Source: Arthrobacter globiformis (lineage in GTDB: Bacteria; Actinomycetota; Actinomycetes; Actinomycetales; Micrococcaceae). Taken from it: DNA of 64,000 nucleotides. The translations under genes were made by a program, and so were the position numbers. Every line of letters starts with the position of its first letter. The first letter of the stretch is position 1. The notes below the pieces were generated by a model, which was given only the letters and a program-made list of their open reading frames with translations, did not search any database and was not told the origin of the DNA. The stretch spans positions 1,178,001 to 1,242,000 of the forward strand of contig NZ_JAUSYZ010000001.1 of assembly GCF_030817195.1 (NCBI RefSeq). The letters run 5' to 3'. This document shows positions 54,352-63,480 of the stretch, in pieces.

Positions 54352-55140
54352 ATGACTACACGTGCGACCATTGCACGGCACCGCGCCGAGGTCACCAAGA
54401 CCAACTCGCTGGCTGTCATTGCCAAGGCCGTCGGCGACAACGCCGGTGGCGTGGGCCGCCAGGCCGCAGTTATCGCTGCTGCTTCCGGTCTTGTCCTGAC
54501 CAGCGGCATCGCCGCCAACGCCGCTGAGACCAACGTTCAGCGCGAATCCGCAGCAGCCTCCACGCTGGAAGTCCAGTCCGCTGCACCGGCCAACATCTCC
54601 GCTGCTTCCAGCATCGCCATCTCCTACGAGAAGCCTGCTGTCTCCACCACGCCGGCTCCCGTCGTCGAGGCCCCCAAGCCTGTTGTCAAGGTCCAGGAAG
54701 CCGCTCCCGCCGTTGAGGCTGCCCCGGTTGCCGACGCCGCACCGGCAGTCCAGGCCACCGCCGCCGTCGAGACGGCAGCCCCGGCAGCGCCGAAGACCAC
54801 TGCCGCCAGCGGCAAGGGCGCTGCAATCGCTGCTGCTGCCTACGCCCAGCTGGGTGTCTCCCAGGACTGCACCGCGCTGGCCACCAACGCACTCGCAGCC
54901 GTGGGTGTCCACTACCACGGCTGGCCGGCCGGCTACCTGTCACTCGGCCGCACCGTCAGCGCTGCTGAAGCTCGGCCGGGCGACCTCGCCTACTACCAGA
55001 ACGGCGGCATGGGCCTGGCCCACATCGCTGTGTACGTTGGCAACGGCCAGGCCGTCCACGGCGGCTGGAACGGCGGAACCACCGCGCTGTTCAGTGTGAA
55101 CGTCGGCTCCGGCCCGGTCTTCATCCGCGTCGGCGGCTAA
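54352..55140 (+). CDS. Secreted NlpC/P60-like protein, paralogue of the preceding gene
   Basis: A 262-residue exported protein. Its N-terminus repeats that of the gene before it: ARHRAEVTKTNSLAVIAKAV, then VGRQAAVIAAASGL and AANAAE, so the two arose by duplication. An Ala/Pro/Val-rich linker (about 75-155) follows. The C-terminal domain keeps Cys in 'VSQDCTALATNALAAVGV' and His in GLAHIAVYVGNGQAVHGG, but the usual D-C-S-G is D-C-T-A, so activity may differ. ATG 54352 follows AGAGAG. No riboswitch lies in the 100-base gap; it may be read through from the upstream gene. A strong terminator follows. Confidence 0.87.
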   Translation: MTTRATIARHRAEVTKTNSLAVIAKAVGDNAGGVGRQAAVIAAASGLVLTSGIAANAAETNVQRESAAASTLEVQSAAPANISAASSIAISYEKPAVSTTPAPVVEAPKPVVKVQEAAPAVEAAPVADAAPAVQATAAVETAAPAAPKTTAASGKGAAIAAAAYAQLGVSQDCTALATNALAAVGVHYHGWPAGYLSLGRTVSAAEARPGDLAYYQNGGMGLAHIAVYVGNGQAVHGGWNGGTTALFSVNVGSGPVFIRVGG

Positions 55141-55154
55141 GACTCCCAAGGCCT

Positions 55155-55193
55155 AAAAAAGGGACCCCTGCCAGCTGGCGGGGGTCCTTTTTT
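55155..55193 (+). terminator. Intrinsic terminator after the NlpC/P60 genes
   Basis: AAAAAAGGGACCCCTGCCAG and CTGGCGGGGGTCCTTTTTT pair to a long stem followed by a T run. Confidence 0.93.
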
Positions 55194-55362
55194 GCCTTGC
55201 GTCCGCATGAATTTTTGGTGACACGCCCTGACGATGCTTGTGTTCGATTCGCTCATCTGCCTAGTGAGTGTTTACTCTTATGGTGTCGATCCATAGCCCG
55301 GACATGCAGAGGGCAGCCGGCCCTCGCGCCTCTGCCGGGTGCGGCCGTGAAGAGGTATGTGC

Positions 55363-55863
55363 ATGCGCACACTCGTTCTGAATGCTGGATATGAACCGCT
55401 GGCGGTAGTGACATTCCGCCGGGCGCTGGTCCTTGTGCTCACCGGAAAGGCAAGCGTGGTGGCCGAAGGCGACGATCCTGTCGTCGGGCCGCAGGACATC
55501 ATGGGCCGTCCGTCCGTGATTCTCCTTAACCGCTACATCCGTCCCCGGTACAACATGATCACCGCGGTGAGCAGGCGCGGTGTGCTTCGCCGCGACGGCC
55601 ACCGGTGCGCCTACTGCGGCAAGGCAGCCCACACCATAGACCATGTCCAGCCCAAATCCAGGGGCGGAGCGGACTCGTGGGAGAACCTCGTCGCAGCCTG
55701 CCTCCGCTGCAACAACGTCAAGGGTGACCACACGCCCAGTGAAATGGGCTGGAAGCTCCGGTTCGACCCGGCTCCTCCGGTGGGCACCATGTGGCAGATC
55801 AAGGAACTGGAGAAGCCCACACCGGCGTGGGATCCGTTCCTGCTTCCGGAAAGAGCAGCCTGA
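55363..55863 (+). CDS. HNH endonuclease
   Basis: A 166-residue protein. The N-terminal part 'MRTLVLNAGYEPLAVVTFRRALVLVLTGKA' is typical of actinobacterial HNH proteins. The HNH domain has CAYCG, TIDHVQPKSRGG, 'SWENLVAACLRCNNVKGDH' with a four-Cys zinc site and the His/Asn/His core. The cellular role of this conserved single-copy type is unknown; repair or mobile-element origin are both possible. ATG 55363 is preferred because AGAGG lies seven bases upstream, whereas ATG 55357 would leave only one base. Confidence 0.9.
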   Translation: MRTLVLNAGYEPLAVVTFRRALVLVLTGKASVVAEGDDPVVGPQDIMGRPSVILLNRYIRPRYNMITAVSRRGVLRRDGHRCAYCGKAAHTIDHVQPKSRGGADSWENLVAACLRCNNVKGDHTPSEMGWKLRFDPAPPVGTMWQIKELEKPTPAWDPFLLPERAA

Positions 55864-55898
55864 CGCTGGTCTGAGCCTCACAGCGTTACGCTGGGTGT

Positions 55899-56492
55899 GT
55901 GGACTTTGACGCAGTAATCCTGGCCGGCGGCCGCTCCTCGCGGCTGGGTGGCGCACCCAAGTCTGCCCTGTTGTTCGACGGCGCCACCCTCCTTGAGCGC
56001 TCCCTCGCGGCGGCCGCGGAAGCCCGGCACACTGTTGTGGTGGGACCTGAGGCGGCGGGCCTTCCCGGTGGTGTTCTCACCTCGCGTGAGGATCCGCCCT
56101 TTGCAGGTCCGGCCGCGGCAATCGCTGCCGGCCTTGACGCGCTCAGGGGTGCAGGCCCCGCGGACCTGGTCCTGGTCCTCGCGTGCGACATGCCGCGCGT
56201 CGGCGATGCGGTCCGCGCGCTCCTGGACGCCCTCCCCGGCACTGGTGCTGACGGCGTCATGGCGGCATCGGCCGACGGGCGACTGCAGCCGCTGGCGGGT
56301 TTTTATAGCACAGCCGCGCTAGAACGCGCCGTGCAGGCTGCCGCCGCACGCAACGCCCTGGTGCACGGGTCAGTCTTCGCCCTCCTTGCTAGTCTTGACG
56401 TGCAGGCTGTGGTTGTCCCCGCCGGCTCCACGGACGACGTGGACACGTGGGACGATGCGGCCGCGTTGGGAGTAGCTGTCCGGGAGCAATGA
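55899..56492 (+). CDS. mobA: Molybdenum cofactor guanylyltransferase
   Basis: A 197-residue nucleotidyltransferase that joins GMP to molybdopterin to make the MGD cofactor of formate dehydrogenase and related enzymes. The nucleotide-binding LAGGRSSRLGG with K in GAPKSAL, and the metal-binding LACDMPRVG are present. 'PLAGFYSTAALE' is typical of the acceptor half. It starts at GTG 55899 (VDFDAVILAGG). It is the first gene of a cluster with a DUF6457 gene, moeA and fdhD. Confidence 0.9.
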   Translation: MDFDAVILAGGRSSRLGGAPKSALLFDGATLLERSLAAAAEARHTVVVGPEAAGLPGGVLTSREDPPFAGPAAAIAAGLDALRGAGPADLVLVLACDMPRVGDAVRALLDALPGTGADGVMAASADGRLQPLAGFYSTAALERAVQAAAARNALVHGSVFALLASLDVQAVVVPAGSTDDVDTWDDAAALGVAVREQ

Positions 56493-56528
56493 CCCGCATT
56501 CCGGACCGCCGTGAATTTGGAGGCAGGC

Positions 56529-56876
56529 ATGAAAAGCCAGGACGAGACGCTCGAGGAATGGTGCCGTCTGCTGCTGCGGGCCTTTGAGCTCGAGGATGTG
56601 GACGTGGACATCAACGAGGTGTTGTCCGTCGCGGGAGTGGCTGCGCACTCCGTGGTGCGTCCAGCGGCGCCGCTCACAACCTTCATAGCCGGGCTCGCCG
56701 CCGGCCTCGACTGCGCTTCGGGCCAGGCGCCTGACGTCCAGGCCATGCAAAGTGCCATGGATGTGGCCCGTGCCGTTGCCAAGGCCTACGCGGCCGATGA
56801 GGCGCAGGCTGCTGCAGGTAGCCCGGCCGTGGGCTCCGCCGGCACCTCGGCGCCAAGCGGGACTCCGGGGGAATGA
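56529..56876 (+). CDS. DUF6457 family protein
   Basis: A 115-residue, helical protein conserved in actinobacteria next to, or fused with, MobA. The core is 'LEEWCRLLLRAFELEDVDVDINEVLSVAGVAAHSVVRPAAPLTTFIAGLAAGL'. The function is unknown, but the position implies a helper in molybdenum cofactor or in its enzyme. GGAGG lies six bases before ATG 56529; an upstream in-frame GTG has no ribosome binding site. It overlaps the moeA start by four bases (ATGA). Confidence 0.85.
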   Translation: MKSQDETLEEWCRLLLRAFELEDVDVDINEVLSVAGVAAHSVVRPAAPLTTFIAGLAAGLDCASGQAPDVQAMQSAMDVARAVAKAYAADEAQAAAGSPAVGSAGTSAPSGTPGE

Positions 56877-58411
56877 CAGCCGCGCCCGAGCAGCGCTCTG
56901 ACGACCCCTACTCCGCGGAGGCAACCCCCGCCAGGGACGCGATTGCTGCCGGCGGCGGCACTGCTTCCGGTCCCGGCGCCGGACCAGGTTCAGGCGTAGA
57001 ACCCGGTCCCGACACCGAGCCCGGTTCCGGCGTGGAACCCCGTCCCGACACCGAACCCGGCGCGGTGGGGGAGCCGGACACGCATGCCAAGCACCTGGCG
57101 CACACCTGGGAGGAGGCCCGGCAGGCCGCCTTCGACTGCGCTGCCCCGATACCCGCGGCACCCGTTCCCCTGCGGGACGCCGTGGGCCGGACCTTGGCCG
57201 CGGACATCACCGCTCACCAGGACATGCCGCACTACGCGTCGTCCGCCATGGACGGCTGGGCCGTTAACGGAACAGGTCCGTGGATCCTGGCCGAGCCGGG
57301 GCAGCGTCTGGCACCGCACCAGGCGAGCGTGATCGTAACGGGCGGACTGATTCCCCCCGGTGCCAAGGCGGTGCTGCGCACCGAAAGCGGCGTGATCTCC
57401 ACGGACGACGACGGGCTGCCTGTCCTGACACTGGGCGGCACCGCCCGGCCCGGCGAACCGAGGAACGGCCAGCACATCCGCAAGGCCGCAGAAGAGGCGG
57501 CTGCCGGGGACGTGCTGGTCAGGGCCGGCGTCGTGCTTAACCCCGCCCATGTGGCCCTCGCCGCCCTCGCCGGGTATGACGAGGTGGAGGTCATCGGCAA
57601 ACCGGTGGTGAAACTGCTGCTGACTGGCTCCGAAGTGGTGGAGCAGGGAGTGCCCCAGCCCGGGCGGGTGCGTGACACGTTCGGACCGCAGCTGGCCACA
57701 GTGGTGGAAATGCTGGGCGGCCTGTGCCGGGAACAGGTCCGCATCGGCGACGGCTACGCGGAATGGCTGGAGGGCCTCGAGGACTCAGGCATCGCCGAGG
57801 CACAAAACTTGCCGGCCGACGTCGTCATCACCACCGGCGGCACCGGCCGGTCCGGCACCGACCACTTCAGGCGAGCCGTGGCTGAGCTGGGCGGACGGCT
57901 GATCATTGACGGCGTGGCAATGCGGCCGGGACACCCGGCCGTCCTCGCCGAACTGCCCGACGGGCGTTTTGTGCTGGGGCTGCCGGGCAACCCCCTGGCC
58001 GCCATGATGGCATTGTCCACGGTGGGCGCGCCGCTCCTGGCCGCCCTTGGACATGGCCAGCTGCCGCCGGTCCGGGAAGTTCCCTCCGGAACCATGCTCG
58101 AACCCGACCCCGGCCGCACCCGGCTGATGCCCTTCCGGCTCCTCTACGGCATGGCGTCGCCTGCGCAGCACACCGGCCCCGGCATGATGCGTGGACTGGC
58201 GTCCGCCGACGGCGTCCTGGTGGTACCGCCGCACGGCGTGCAGTTGGGCGAGATGGTGCCGGCTTTCGCCCTGCCCTGGAGTCCGCCCATTCCCGAGCCC
58301 AAGAGCGCTGAACCCAAGTCCAAGAGCCCGGCGCGGAAGTCCTCCTCCCGCACCTCTGCCAAGCAGGCAGCCCAAAGCGGTCCCGTGGACTGGAGTGCCC
58401 TGCTCGACTGA
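56873..58411 (+). CDS. moeA: Molybdopterin molybdenumtransferase
   Basis: A 512-residue enzyme that inserts molybdate into adenylylated molybdopterin. Family marks are 'MPHYASSAMDGWAV' (domain with the substrate-binding Asp-Gly), 'VIVTGGLIPPGAKAVLRTE', 'LLLTGSEVVEQG', 'VITTGGTGRSGTDHF' and 'VLGLPGNPLAAMMAL'. The first about 70 residues are a low-complexity extension with two GSGVEP.PDTEP repeats. The last 40 are Lys/Ser-rich. Both extensions are unusual; the common enzyme has about 400-420 residues. ATG 56873 overlaps the DUF6457 stop. It is cytoplasmic. Confidence 0.93.
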   Translation: MTAAPEQRSDDPYSAEATPARDAIAAGGGTASGPGAGPGSGVEPGPDTEPGSGVEPRPDTEPGAVGEPDTHAKHLAHTWEEARQAAFDCAAPIPAAPVPLRDAVGRTLAADITAHQDMPHYASSAMDGWAVNGTGPWILAEPGQRLAPHQASVIVTGGLIPPGAKAVLRTESGVISTDDDGLPVLTLGGTARPGEPRNGQHIRKAAEEAAAGDVLVRAGVVLNPAHVALAALAGYDEVEVIGKPVVKLLLTGSEVVEQGVPQPGRVRDTFGPQLATVVEMLGGLCREQVRIGDGYAEWLEGLEDSGIAEAQNLPADVVITTGGTGRSGTDHFRRAVAELGGRLIIDGVAMRPGHPAVLAELPDGRFVLGLPGNPLAAMMALSTVGAPLLAALGHGQLPPVREVPSGTMLEPDPGRTRLMPFRLLYGMASPAQHTGPGMMRGLASADGVLVVPPHGVQLGEMVPAFALPWSPPIPEPKSAEPKSKSPARKSSSRTSAKQAAQSGPVDWSALLD

Positions 58412-58457
58412 GATGCAATGATGGAGTCATGAACAGCCACTCAGCGCGGAGTCTCGC

Positions 58458-59330
58458 ATGGGCCGCGTAACGCAACGACGCAAAGTGCACCGCTATGTCC
58501 TGGACGGCTCGGCCGCGGCATTGGAGTTCCCCGTCAGGCATCGGGAAGACGTGCTCGCCGTGGAGGAACCGCTTGAAATCCGGCTGGGCAACCTGTCCTT
58601 CTCAGTCACCATGCGCACGCCCGGGGACGATTTCGACCTGGTGGCAGGTTTCCTCGTCTCAGAGGGCGTCATCTGGGACGCCGACCAGCTGATCTCGCTC
58701 AGGTTCTGCGCCGGTGAGGACGAAAACGGGGTCCAGACATTTAACGTGGTCGAAGCCCAGTTGCGGCCCGATGTGCCCCTGCCGGACACGGGCCGGCACG
58801 TATACACCTCCAGCTCGTGCGGAATCTGCGGCACCGACTCCATTGAATCGGTGACCAAGTCCTCGCACTTCAACCCCGCCGCCGACCGGCTCACCGTTCC
58901 GGTCGAAACGCTCGCCTCCCTGCCGGACCGGCTGCGGGAGGCGCAGGCAGTCTTCGAAGTGACCGGGGGAGTGCACGCTGCCGGACTGTTCAGGATCGAC
59001 GACGACGGCGGTGCGGAGCTGCTGTGCCTGCGGGAGGACGTGGGCCGGCACAACGCGGTGGACAAGGTCGTTGGCTGGGCCCTGCGTGAACGGCGGCTGC
59101 CGCTCACCAACACCGTGCTCCAGGTATCGGGCCGGGCCTCCTTCGAACTCGTCCAGAAGGCCGCACTGGCTGGCATCCCGGTGCTCGCCGCGGTGAGCGC
59201 ACCCTCAAGCCTGGCAGTGGAGCTGGCCGAGTCCACCGGTGTCACCCTTGCCGGCTTCAGTCGGGGAACCAGCCTGAATGTCTACGCGGGTTCCGGCCGC
59301 ATTTCGACGCCTGCGCCGGTGCCGCGGTAG
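58458..59330 (+). CDS. fdhD: Formate dehydrogenase accessory sulfurtransferase FdhD
   Basis: A 290-residue protein that carries sulfur from cysteine desulfurase to the MGD cofactor of formate dehydrogenase. The sulfur-carrying CxxC is in SSSCGICGTDS near residue 120. Other marks are 'VEEPLEIRLGNLSFSVTMRTPGDDFDLVAGFL', 'FEVTGGVHAAGLF', 'LREDVGRHNAVDKVVG' and 'RASFELVQKAALAGIP'. The start is ATG 58458 (MGRVTQRRKV). It lies 46 bases after moeA. A formate dehydrogenase gene is not seen in the window and would be expected nearby or elsewhere. Confidence 0.94.
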   Translation: MGRVTQRRKVHRYVLDGSAAALEFPVRHREDVLAVEEPLEIRLGNLSFSVTMRTPGDDFDLVAGFLVSEGVIWDADQLISLRFCAGEDENGVQTFNVVEAQLRPDVPLPDTGRHVYTSSSCGICGTDSIESVTKSSHFNPAADRLTVPVETLASLPDRLREAQAVFEVTGGVHAAGLFRIDDDGGAELLCLREDVGRHNAVDKVVGWALRERRLPLTNTVLQVSGRASFELVQKAALAGIPVLAAVSAPSSLAVELAESTGVTLAGFSRGTSLNVYAGSGRISTPAPVPR

Positions 59331-59506
59331 CGGGCGTGGGGCCTTGGCGGCCGGATGCCAAAGCGGTAGATTTTATCCATCGAATGGAAGCGTTGATCCG
59401 CTCAGACGGCAGCTGAACTGCCAGGACCCAAGCTGACCGCGACCCCCATGCCCGCACGAAAGCCAGCACAGCCCGCTTGTGCTTTCACGTACTAAAGAGG
59501 TACACA

Positions 59507-62500
59507 TTGCACGACGACCGCCGGATCACGGAAGTCCGCCTGGACCGCTTTCTCCGCGAACGGATTGGCCCCGCCATCTATGGTCGCAGCGTGCCGCTGG
59601 AGCTCAGCAGCTGGGACGTTCCGGATGAACCCGTCCCGGTTCTGGAGGCGTTGCGCCAGGAGTTTACGCCGCAGGAACACGGTGCCGCCTGGGGACGTCC
59701 GTGGAGCACAAAATGGCTGCGGCTCCAGGGGGAGGTGCCGGATGCCTGGGGTGCCGCCCCGGAGACCGAGGTGGAGATCGTGGTGGACCTCGGCTTCACC
59801 ACGGAGATTCCCGGCTTCCAGTGCGAGGGAATCGCGTGGCGCCCGGACGGCACCATCATCAAGGCCATCTCGCCCCGCAACCAGCACATCCCACTGAAGC
59901 TTCTGGGCAGCGGCCTGGCCGTGGACTTCTATGTGGAGGCAGCAGCCAACCCCGACGTCGCCCAGGGCTGGAGCTTCGCAGCGACGCCGTACGGGGACAA
60001 GGCCACCGCCGGAACCGAACCGCAGTACCGCCTGGGCAGCATCGCCATTGCCGAACTGAACCGCGACGTGTGGGAGCTCCAGCAGGACGTGCTGACGCTC
60101 AGCGGCCTCATGCACGAGCTGCCCACGGAACTGCCACGCCGGCACGAGATCCTCCGCGCCCTCGAGCGCATGATGGACACCATGGACCCCGACGACGTCG
60201 CGGGCACGGCAGCGGCCGGACGGGAAGCGCTGGCCGAAGTGCTGGCCAGGCCTGCCTACGCGTCCGCCCACCGGCTGATCGCCACCGGGCACGCGCACAT
60301 CGACTCGGCCTGGCTGTGGCCGGTGCGGGAGACCATGCGCAAGTGTGCCCGGACTTTTTCCAACGTGGTTGCCCTCATGGACGAGGACCCGGACTTCGTG
60401 TTCTCCTGCTCCTCGGCCCAGCAGCTGGCCTGGATCAAGGAATACTACCCGGAGCTCTTCGGACGCATCCGGGAAAAGGTGAAGTCAGGCCAGTTCATTC
60501 CCGTGGGCGGCATGTGGGTGGAATCCGACACCAACATGCCAGGCGGGGAGGCCATGGCCCGGCAGTTCGTGGAAGGCAAGAGCTTCTTCCTCAAGGAATT
60601 CGACGTCGAGTGCAGGGAAGCCTGGCTGCCGGACTCCTTCGGTTACTCCGCAGCCCTGCCGCAGATCGTCAAGGCCGCCGGCAGCCGCTGGTTCCTGACC
60701 CAGAAGATCTCCTGGAACCAGATCAACCGGATGCCGCACCATACCTTCAACTGGGAAGGCATTGACGGCACCCGCATCTTCACGCACTTCCCGCCGGTGG
60801 ACACATACAACTCCGTGCTCAGCGGCCGGGATCTGGCGCACGCCGAGCGCAACTACCGGGACCACGGGCGCGGCACCATCTCGCTGGTTCCCTTCGGCTA
60901 TGGCGACGGCGGCGGCGGACCGACGCGGGAGATGGTCGCTGCCGCGCACCGCGCGGCCGACCTGGAAGGCTCGCCGAAAGTCCGGATCGGAACGCCTGGC
61001 AGCTTCTTTGAACAGGCCGAGGCCGAGTACAAAGCGCTGCCGGTCTGGGTGGGGGAGATGTACCTCGAGCTGCACCGCGGCACCTATACAAGCCAGGCCA
61101 GGACCAAGCAGGGCAACCGCCGGTCCGAGCACCTCCTCCGCGAGGCGGAGCTGTGGTGCGCCACCGCCGCCGTCCGCTGCGGCGCGGAGTACACGTACCC
61201 CGCGGCCGAGCTGAAGCGGCTGTGGCAGCTGGTCCTGCTGCAGCAATTCCACGACATCCTGCCGGGCAGCGCCATCGCCTGGGTGCACCAGGACGCCGAA
61301 CGGAACTACGCAGCCGTGGCCAAGGGGTTGGAATCGCTCATCAGCGAGGCTGCCGCGGCCCTCCTTGGCGAGGGGACCCAGGAGTTCCTGCTCAACGCCA
61401 GCCCCCATGGTCGCCTGGGAGTCCCGGCGCTCGCGGCCGGTGTGCCTGTGTCGACCCGGGACGCAGTGTCAATCCAGGACGCCGCGTCAGCCAAGGATGA
61501 GGTTGAGGCTACGCCGCTGGACGGCGGCTTTGTCCTGGACAACGGCGTGATCCGTGCCGTGCTGGATGACAACGGGCTCCTGACCTCACTGCGGGATCAC
61601 GGGTCAGGCCGCGAAGCCATCGCCCCCGGCCAGTTCGGAAACCATCTGGAACTGCACCGTGACACCCCCAACGAATGGGACGCCTGGGATATTGACGAGT
61701 TCTACCGGCGGAACGTCACCAGCCTTACCGACGCCGCGGAGGTGCGGCTGGAGCGGCACGGCGGGGACGCCGTCGTCGTGGTGGAACGCCTCACCGGCTC
61801 CTCCCGCATCACCCAGCGCATCACGCTGGCGGCGGGCAGCCCGTCGCTGGGAATCTCCACTGAGGTCGACTGGCAGGAACGGGAGAAGCTCCTCAAGCTG
61901 GGATTCCCGCTGGACCTGCGGGCCGACCGCTCGGCGGCGGAGACCCAGTTCGGCCACGTCTTCCGGCCCACCCACGTGAACACCTCATGGGAGGCGGCGA
62001 AATTCGAAATCTGCGCGCACCGCTGGATCCACGTCGCCGAACCCGGGTACGGCGTGGCCATCGCCAACGCCTCCACCTACGGGCACGACGTCGCCCGGTC
62101 TGTCCGGGACGACGGCGGGACCACCACCACCGTCCGGCTCTCGCTGCTGCGGGCAGCAAAGTTCCCGGACCCCCAGGCCGACCGCGGCAGGCACGTGCTT
62201 GACGTCTGGGTCCGCCCGGCAGCGGGAATCGCGGAGGCAGTGGAGGAGGGCTACCGCGCCAACCTCGCGCCGAGGACGGTGCGGGGCGCCCGCCCGGCCG
62301 AGGCGCTGGTTACGGTGGACAATCCGGCCCTGGTGATAGAAGCCGTAAAGCTGGCCGAGGACGGCTCCGGCGACGTCATCGTCCGGCTGTACGAATCACT
62401 CGGCCAGCGTTCGGCCGGACGGCTCACAGCCAACTTCCCGGCCACTGGAATCCAGACCGTGGACCTGCTCGAGCGGCCGGTTGAGGCGACGGGCGTGGTG

Positions 62501-62569
62501 GCCGGGGCGGACTCCGCCGAGCTCACCCTGCGGCCGTTTCAGCTGGTGACACTGAGGCTCGCCCGCTAA
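59507..62569 (+). CDS. Alpha-mannosidase, glycoside hydrolase family 38
   Basis: A 1020-residue GH38 enzyme that removes alpha-mannose residues. The N-terminal beta domain is followed by the catalytic domain with the zinc motif GHAHIDSAWLWP (near residues 260-271), the nucleophile Asp in WLPDSFGYSAALP, and HHTFNWEGIDGTRIFTHFPP. Helical and beta-sandwich C-terminal domains follow ('RPTHVNTSWEAAKFEICAHRWIHV'). The length fits bacterial and vacuolar type enzymes. TTG 59507 is used because AAAGAGG lies six bases upstream. No signal peptide is seen, so it is probably cytoplasmic and degrades imported mannosides. No transporter or regulator of its own is adjacent. Confidence 0.93.
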   Translation: MHDDRRITEVRLDRFLRERIGPAIYGRSVPLELSSWDVPDEPVPVLEALRQEFTPQEHGAAWGRPWSTKWLRLQGEVPDAWGAAPETEVEIVVDLGFTTEIPGFQCEGIAWRPDGTIIKAISPRNQHIPLKLLGSGLAVDFYVEAAANPDVAQGWSFAATPYGDKATAGTEPQYRLGSIAIAELNRDVWELQQDVLTLSGLMHELPTELPRRHEILRALERMMDTMDPDDVAGTAAAGREALAEVLARPAYASAHRLIATGHAHIDSAWLWPVRETMRKCARTFSNVVALMDEDPDFVFSCSSAQQLAWIKEYYPELFGRIREKVKSGQFIPVGGMWVESDTNMPGGEAMARQFVEGKSFFLKEFDVECREAWLPDSFGYSAALPQIVKAAGSRWFLTQKISWNQINRMPHHTFNWEGIDGTRIFTHFPPVDTYNSVLSGRDLAHAERNYRDHGRGTISLVPFGYGDGGGGPTREMVAAAHRAADLEGSPKVRIGTPGSFFEQAEAEYKALPVWVGEMYLELHRGTYTSQARTKQGNRRSEHLLREAELWCATAAVRCGAEYTYPAAELKRLWQLVLLQQFHDILPGSAIAWVHQDAERNYAAVAKGLESLISEAAAALLGEGTQEFLLNASPHGRLGVPALAAGVPVSTRDAVSIQDAASAKDEVEATPLDGGFVLDNGVIRAVLDDNGLLTSLRDHGSGREAIAPGQFGNHLELHRDTPNEWDAWDIDEFYRRNVTSLTDAAEVRLERHGGDAVVVVERLTGSSRITQRITLAAGSPSLGISTEVDWQEREKLLKLGFPLDLRADRSAAETQFGHVFRPTHVNTSWEAAKFEICAHRWIHVAEPGYGVAIANASTYGHDVARSVRDDGGTTTTVRLSLLRAAKFPDPQADRGRHVLDVWVRPAAGIAEAVEEGYRANLAPRTVRGARPAEALVTVDNPALVIEAVKLAEDGSGDVIVRLYESLGQRSAGRLTANFPATGIQTVDLLERPVEATGVVAGADSAELTLRPFQLVTLRLAR

Positions 62570-62646
62570 GCGCTGTTTTCTGTTGAGCTGGTTCTGCCGG
62601 CAGCGCCCCCGACACGTCAGGCGGTCGCTGCCGGCGCTACCGGCGC

Positions 62647-63480
62647 TCAGAACTCATGCAGCAGGCGCCGGACGAACTGCCGGGTCCGCTCCTGCCGCGG
62701 CGCGCGGAGGACTTCGGCGGCCGGTCCGCGCTCCACCACGAGGCCGCCGTCCATGAAGATGACCTCGTCCGCTACCTGGCGGGCGAAGGCAAGCTCGTGG
62801 GTGACGATGACCATGGTCCATCCCTCGTCGGCCAGTTCCTGGATGACGCCCAGGACCTCGCCCACGAGTTCCGGGTCCAGCGCCGAGGTTGGCTCGTCGA
62901 ACAGCAGCAGCTGGGGCTTCAGGGCCAGGGCACGCACGATCCCTACCCGCTGCTGCTGGCCGCCGGAGAGCTCGAACGGGTAGGCGTCGCGTTTGTCCGC
63001 CAGTCCCACCCTGGCGAGCAGCTTTTCGGCCTCGGCCACCGCCTCGGCCCGCTTGCGCTTCTGGACCTGGACGGGTCCTTCGATGACGTTCTGCAGGACG
63101 GTCATGTGCGGGAACAGGTTGTAGTGCTGGAACACCATGGCGCTGCGGTCCCGCAGATCTGAAATCTCCTTCTTGGAGACCCTGGCGGAGAAATCCAGCG
63201 ACAGATCGGTGCCCGGCCCTGCGGAGGTGCCCGGCCCCGCAAAGGTAACCGTCCCGGCGTCGGGCGTTTCCAGTCCGTTGAGTGAGCGCAGCACGGTGGT
63301 CTTGCCGGAACCTGACGGCCCGATCAGGGCCACCACGTTGCCCCGGCGCACGTCGAGGTCGATGTCCCGCAGCACCACATTGCTGCCGAATGCCTTCGCG
63401 AGGTTCCGGACCGACAGCACGGGCCTGGCCTGTGATGTGGCTCCGGCTGCCTCGTGTGCTGCTCCGTCAGTGGGCGACAT
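62647..63480 (-). CDS. Amino-acid ABC transporter ATP-binding protein
   Basis: A 277-residue ATPase of the polar amino-acid uptake (PAAT) family. It has Walker A GPSGSGKTT, the Q-loop in MVFQHYNLFPHMTVLQNVIEG, the signature ELSGGQQQRVGI, Walker B LLLFDEPTSALDPELVGEVL and the H-loop VTHELAFARQVAD. A short Gly/Pro insertion follows LETPDAGTVTF. ATG 63480 overlaps the end of the permease gene by 14 bases; the AAAGGAG upstream lies inside that gene. The substrate, perhaps cystine or another polar amino acid, cannot be fixed. Confidence 0.93.
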   Translation of the reverse strand: MSPTDGAAHEAAGATSQARPVLSVRNLAKAFGSNVVLRDIDLDVRRGNVVALIGPSGSGKTTVLRSLNGLETPDAGTVTFAGPGTSAGPGTDLSLDFSARVSKKEISDLRDRSAMVFQHYNLFPHMTVLQNVIEGPVQVQKRKRAEAVAEAEKLLARVGLADKRDAYPFELSGGQQQRVGIVRALALKPQLLLFDEPTSALDPELVGEVLGVIQELADEGWTMVIVTHELAFARQVADEVIFMDGGLVVERGPAAEVLRAPRQERTRQFVRRLLHEF

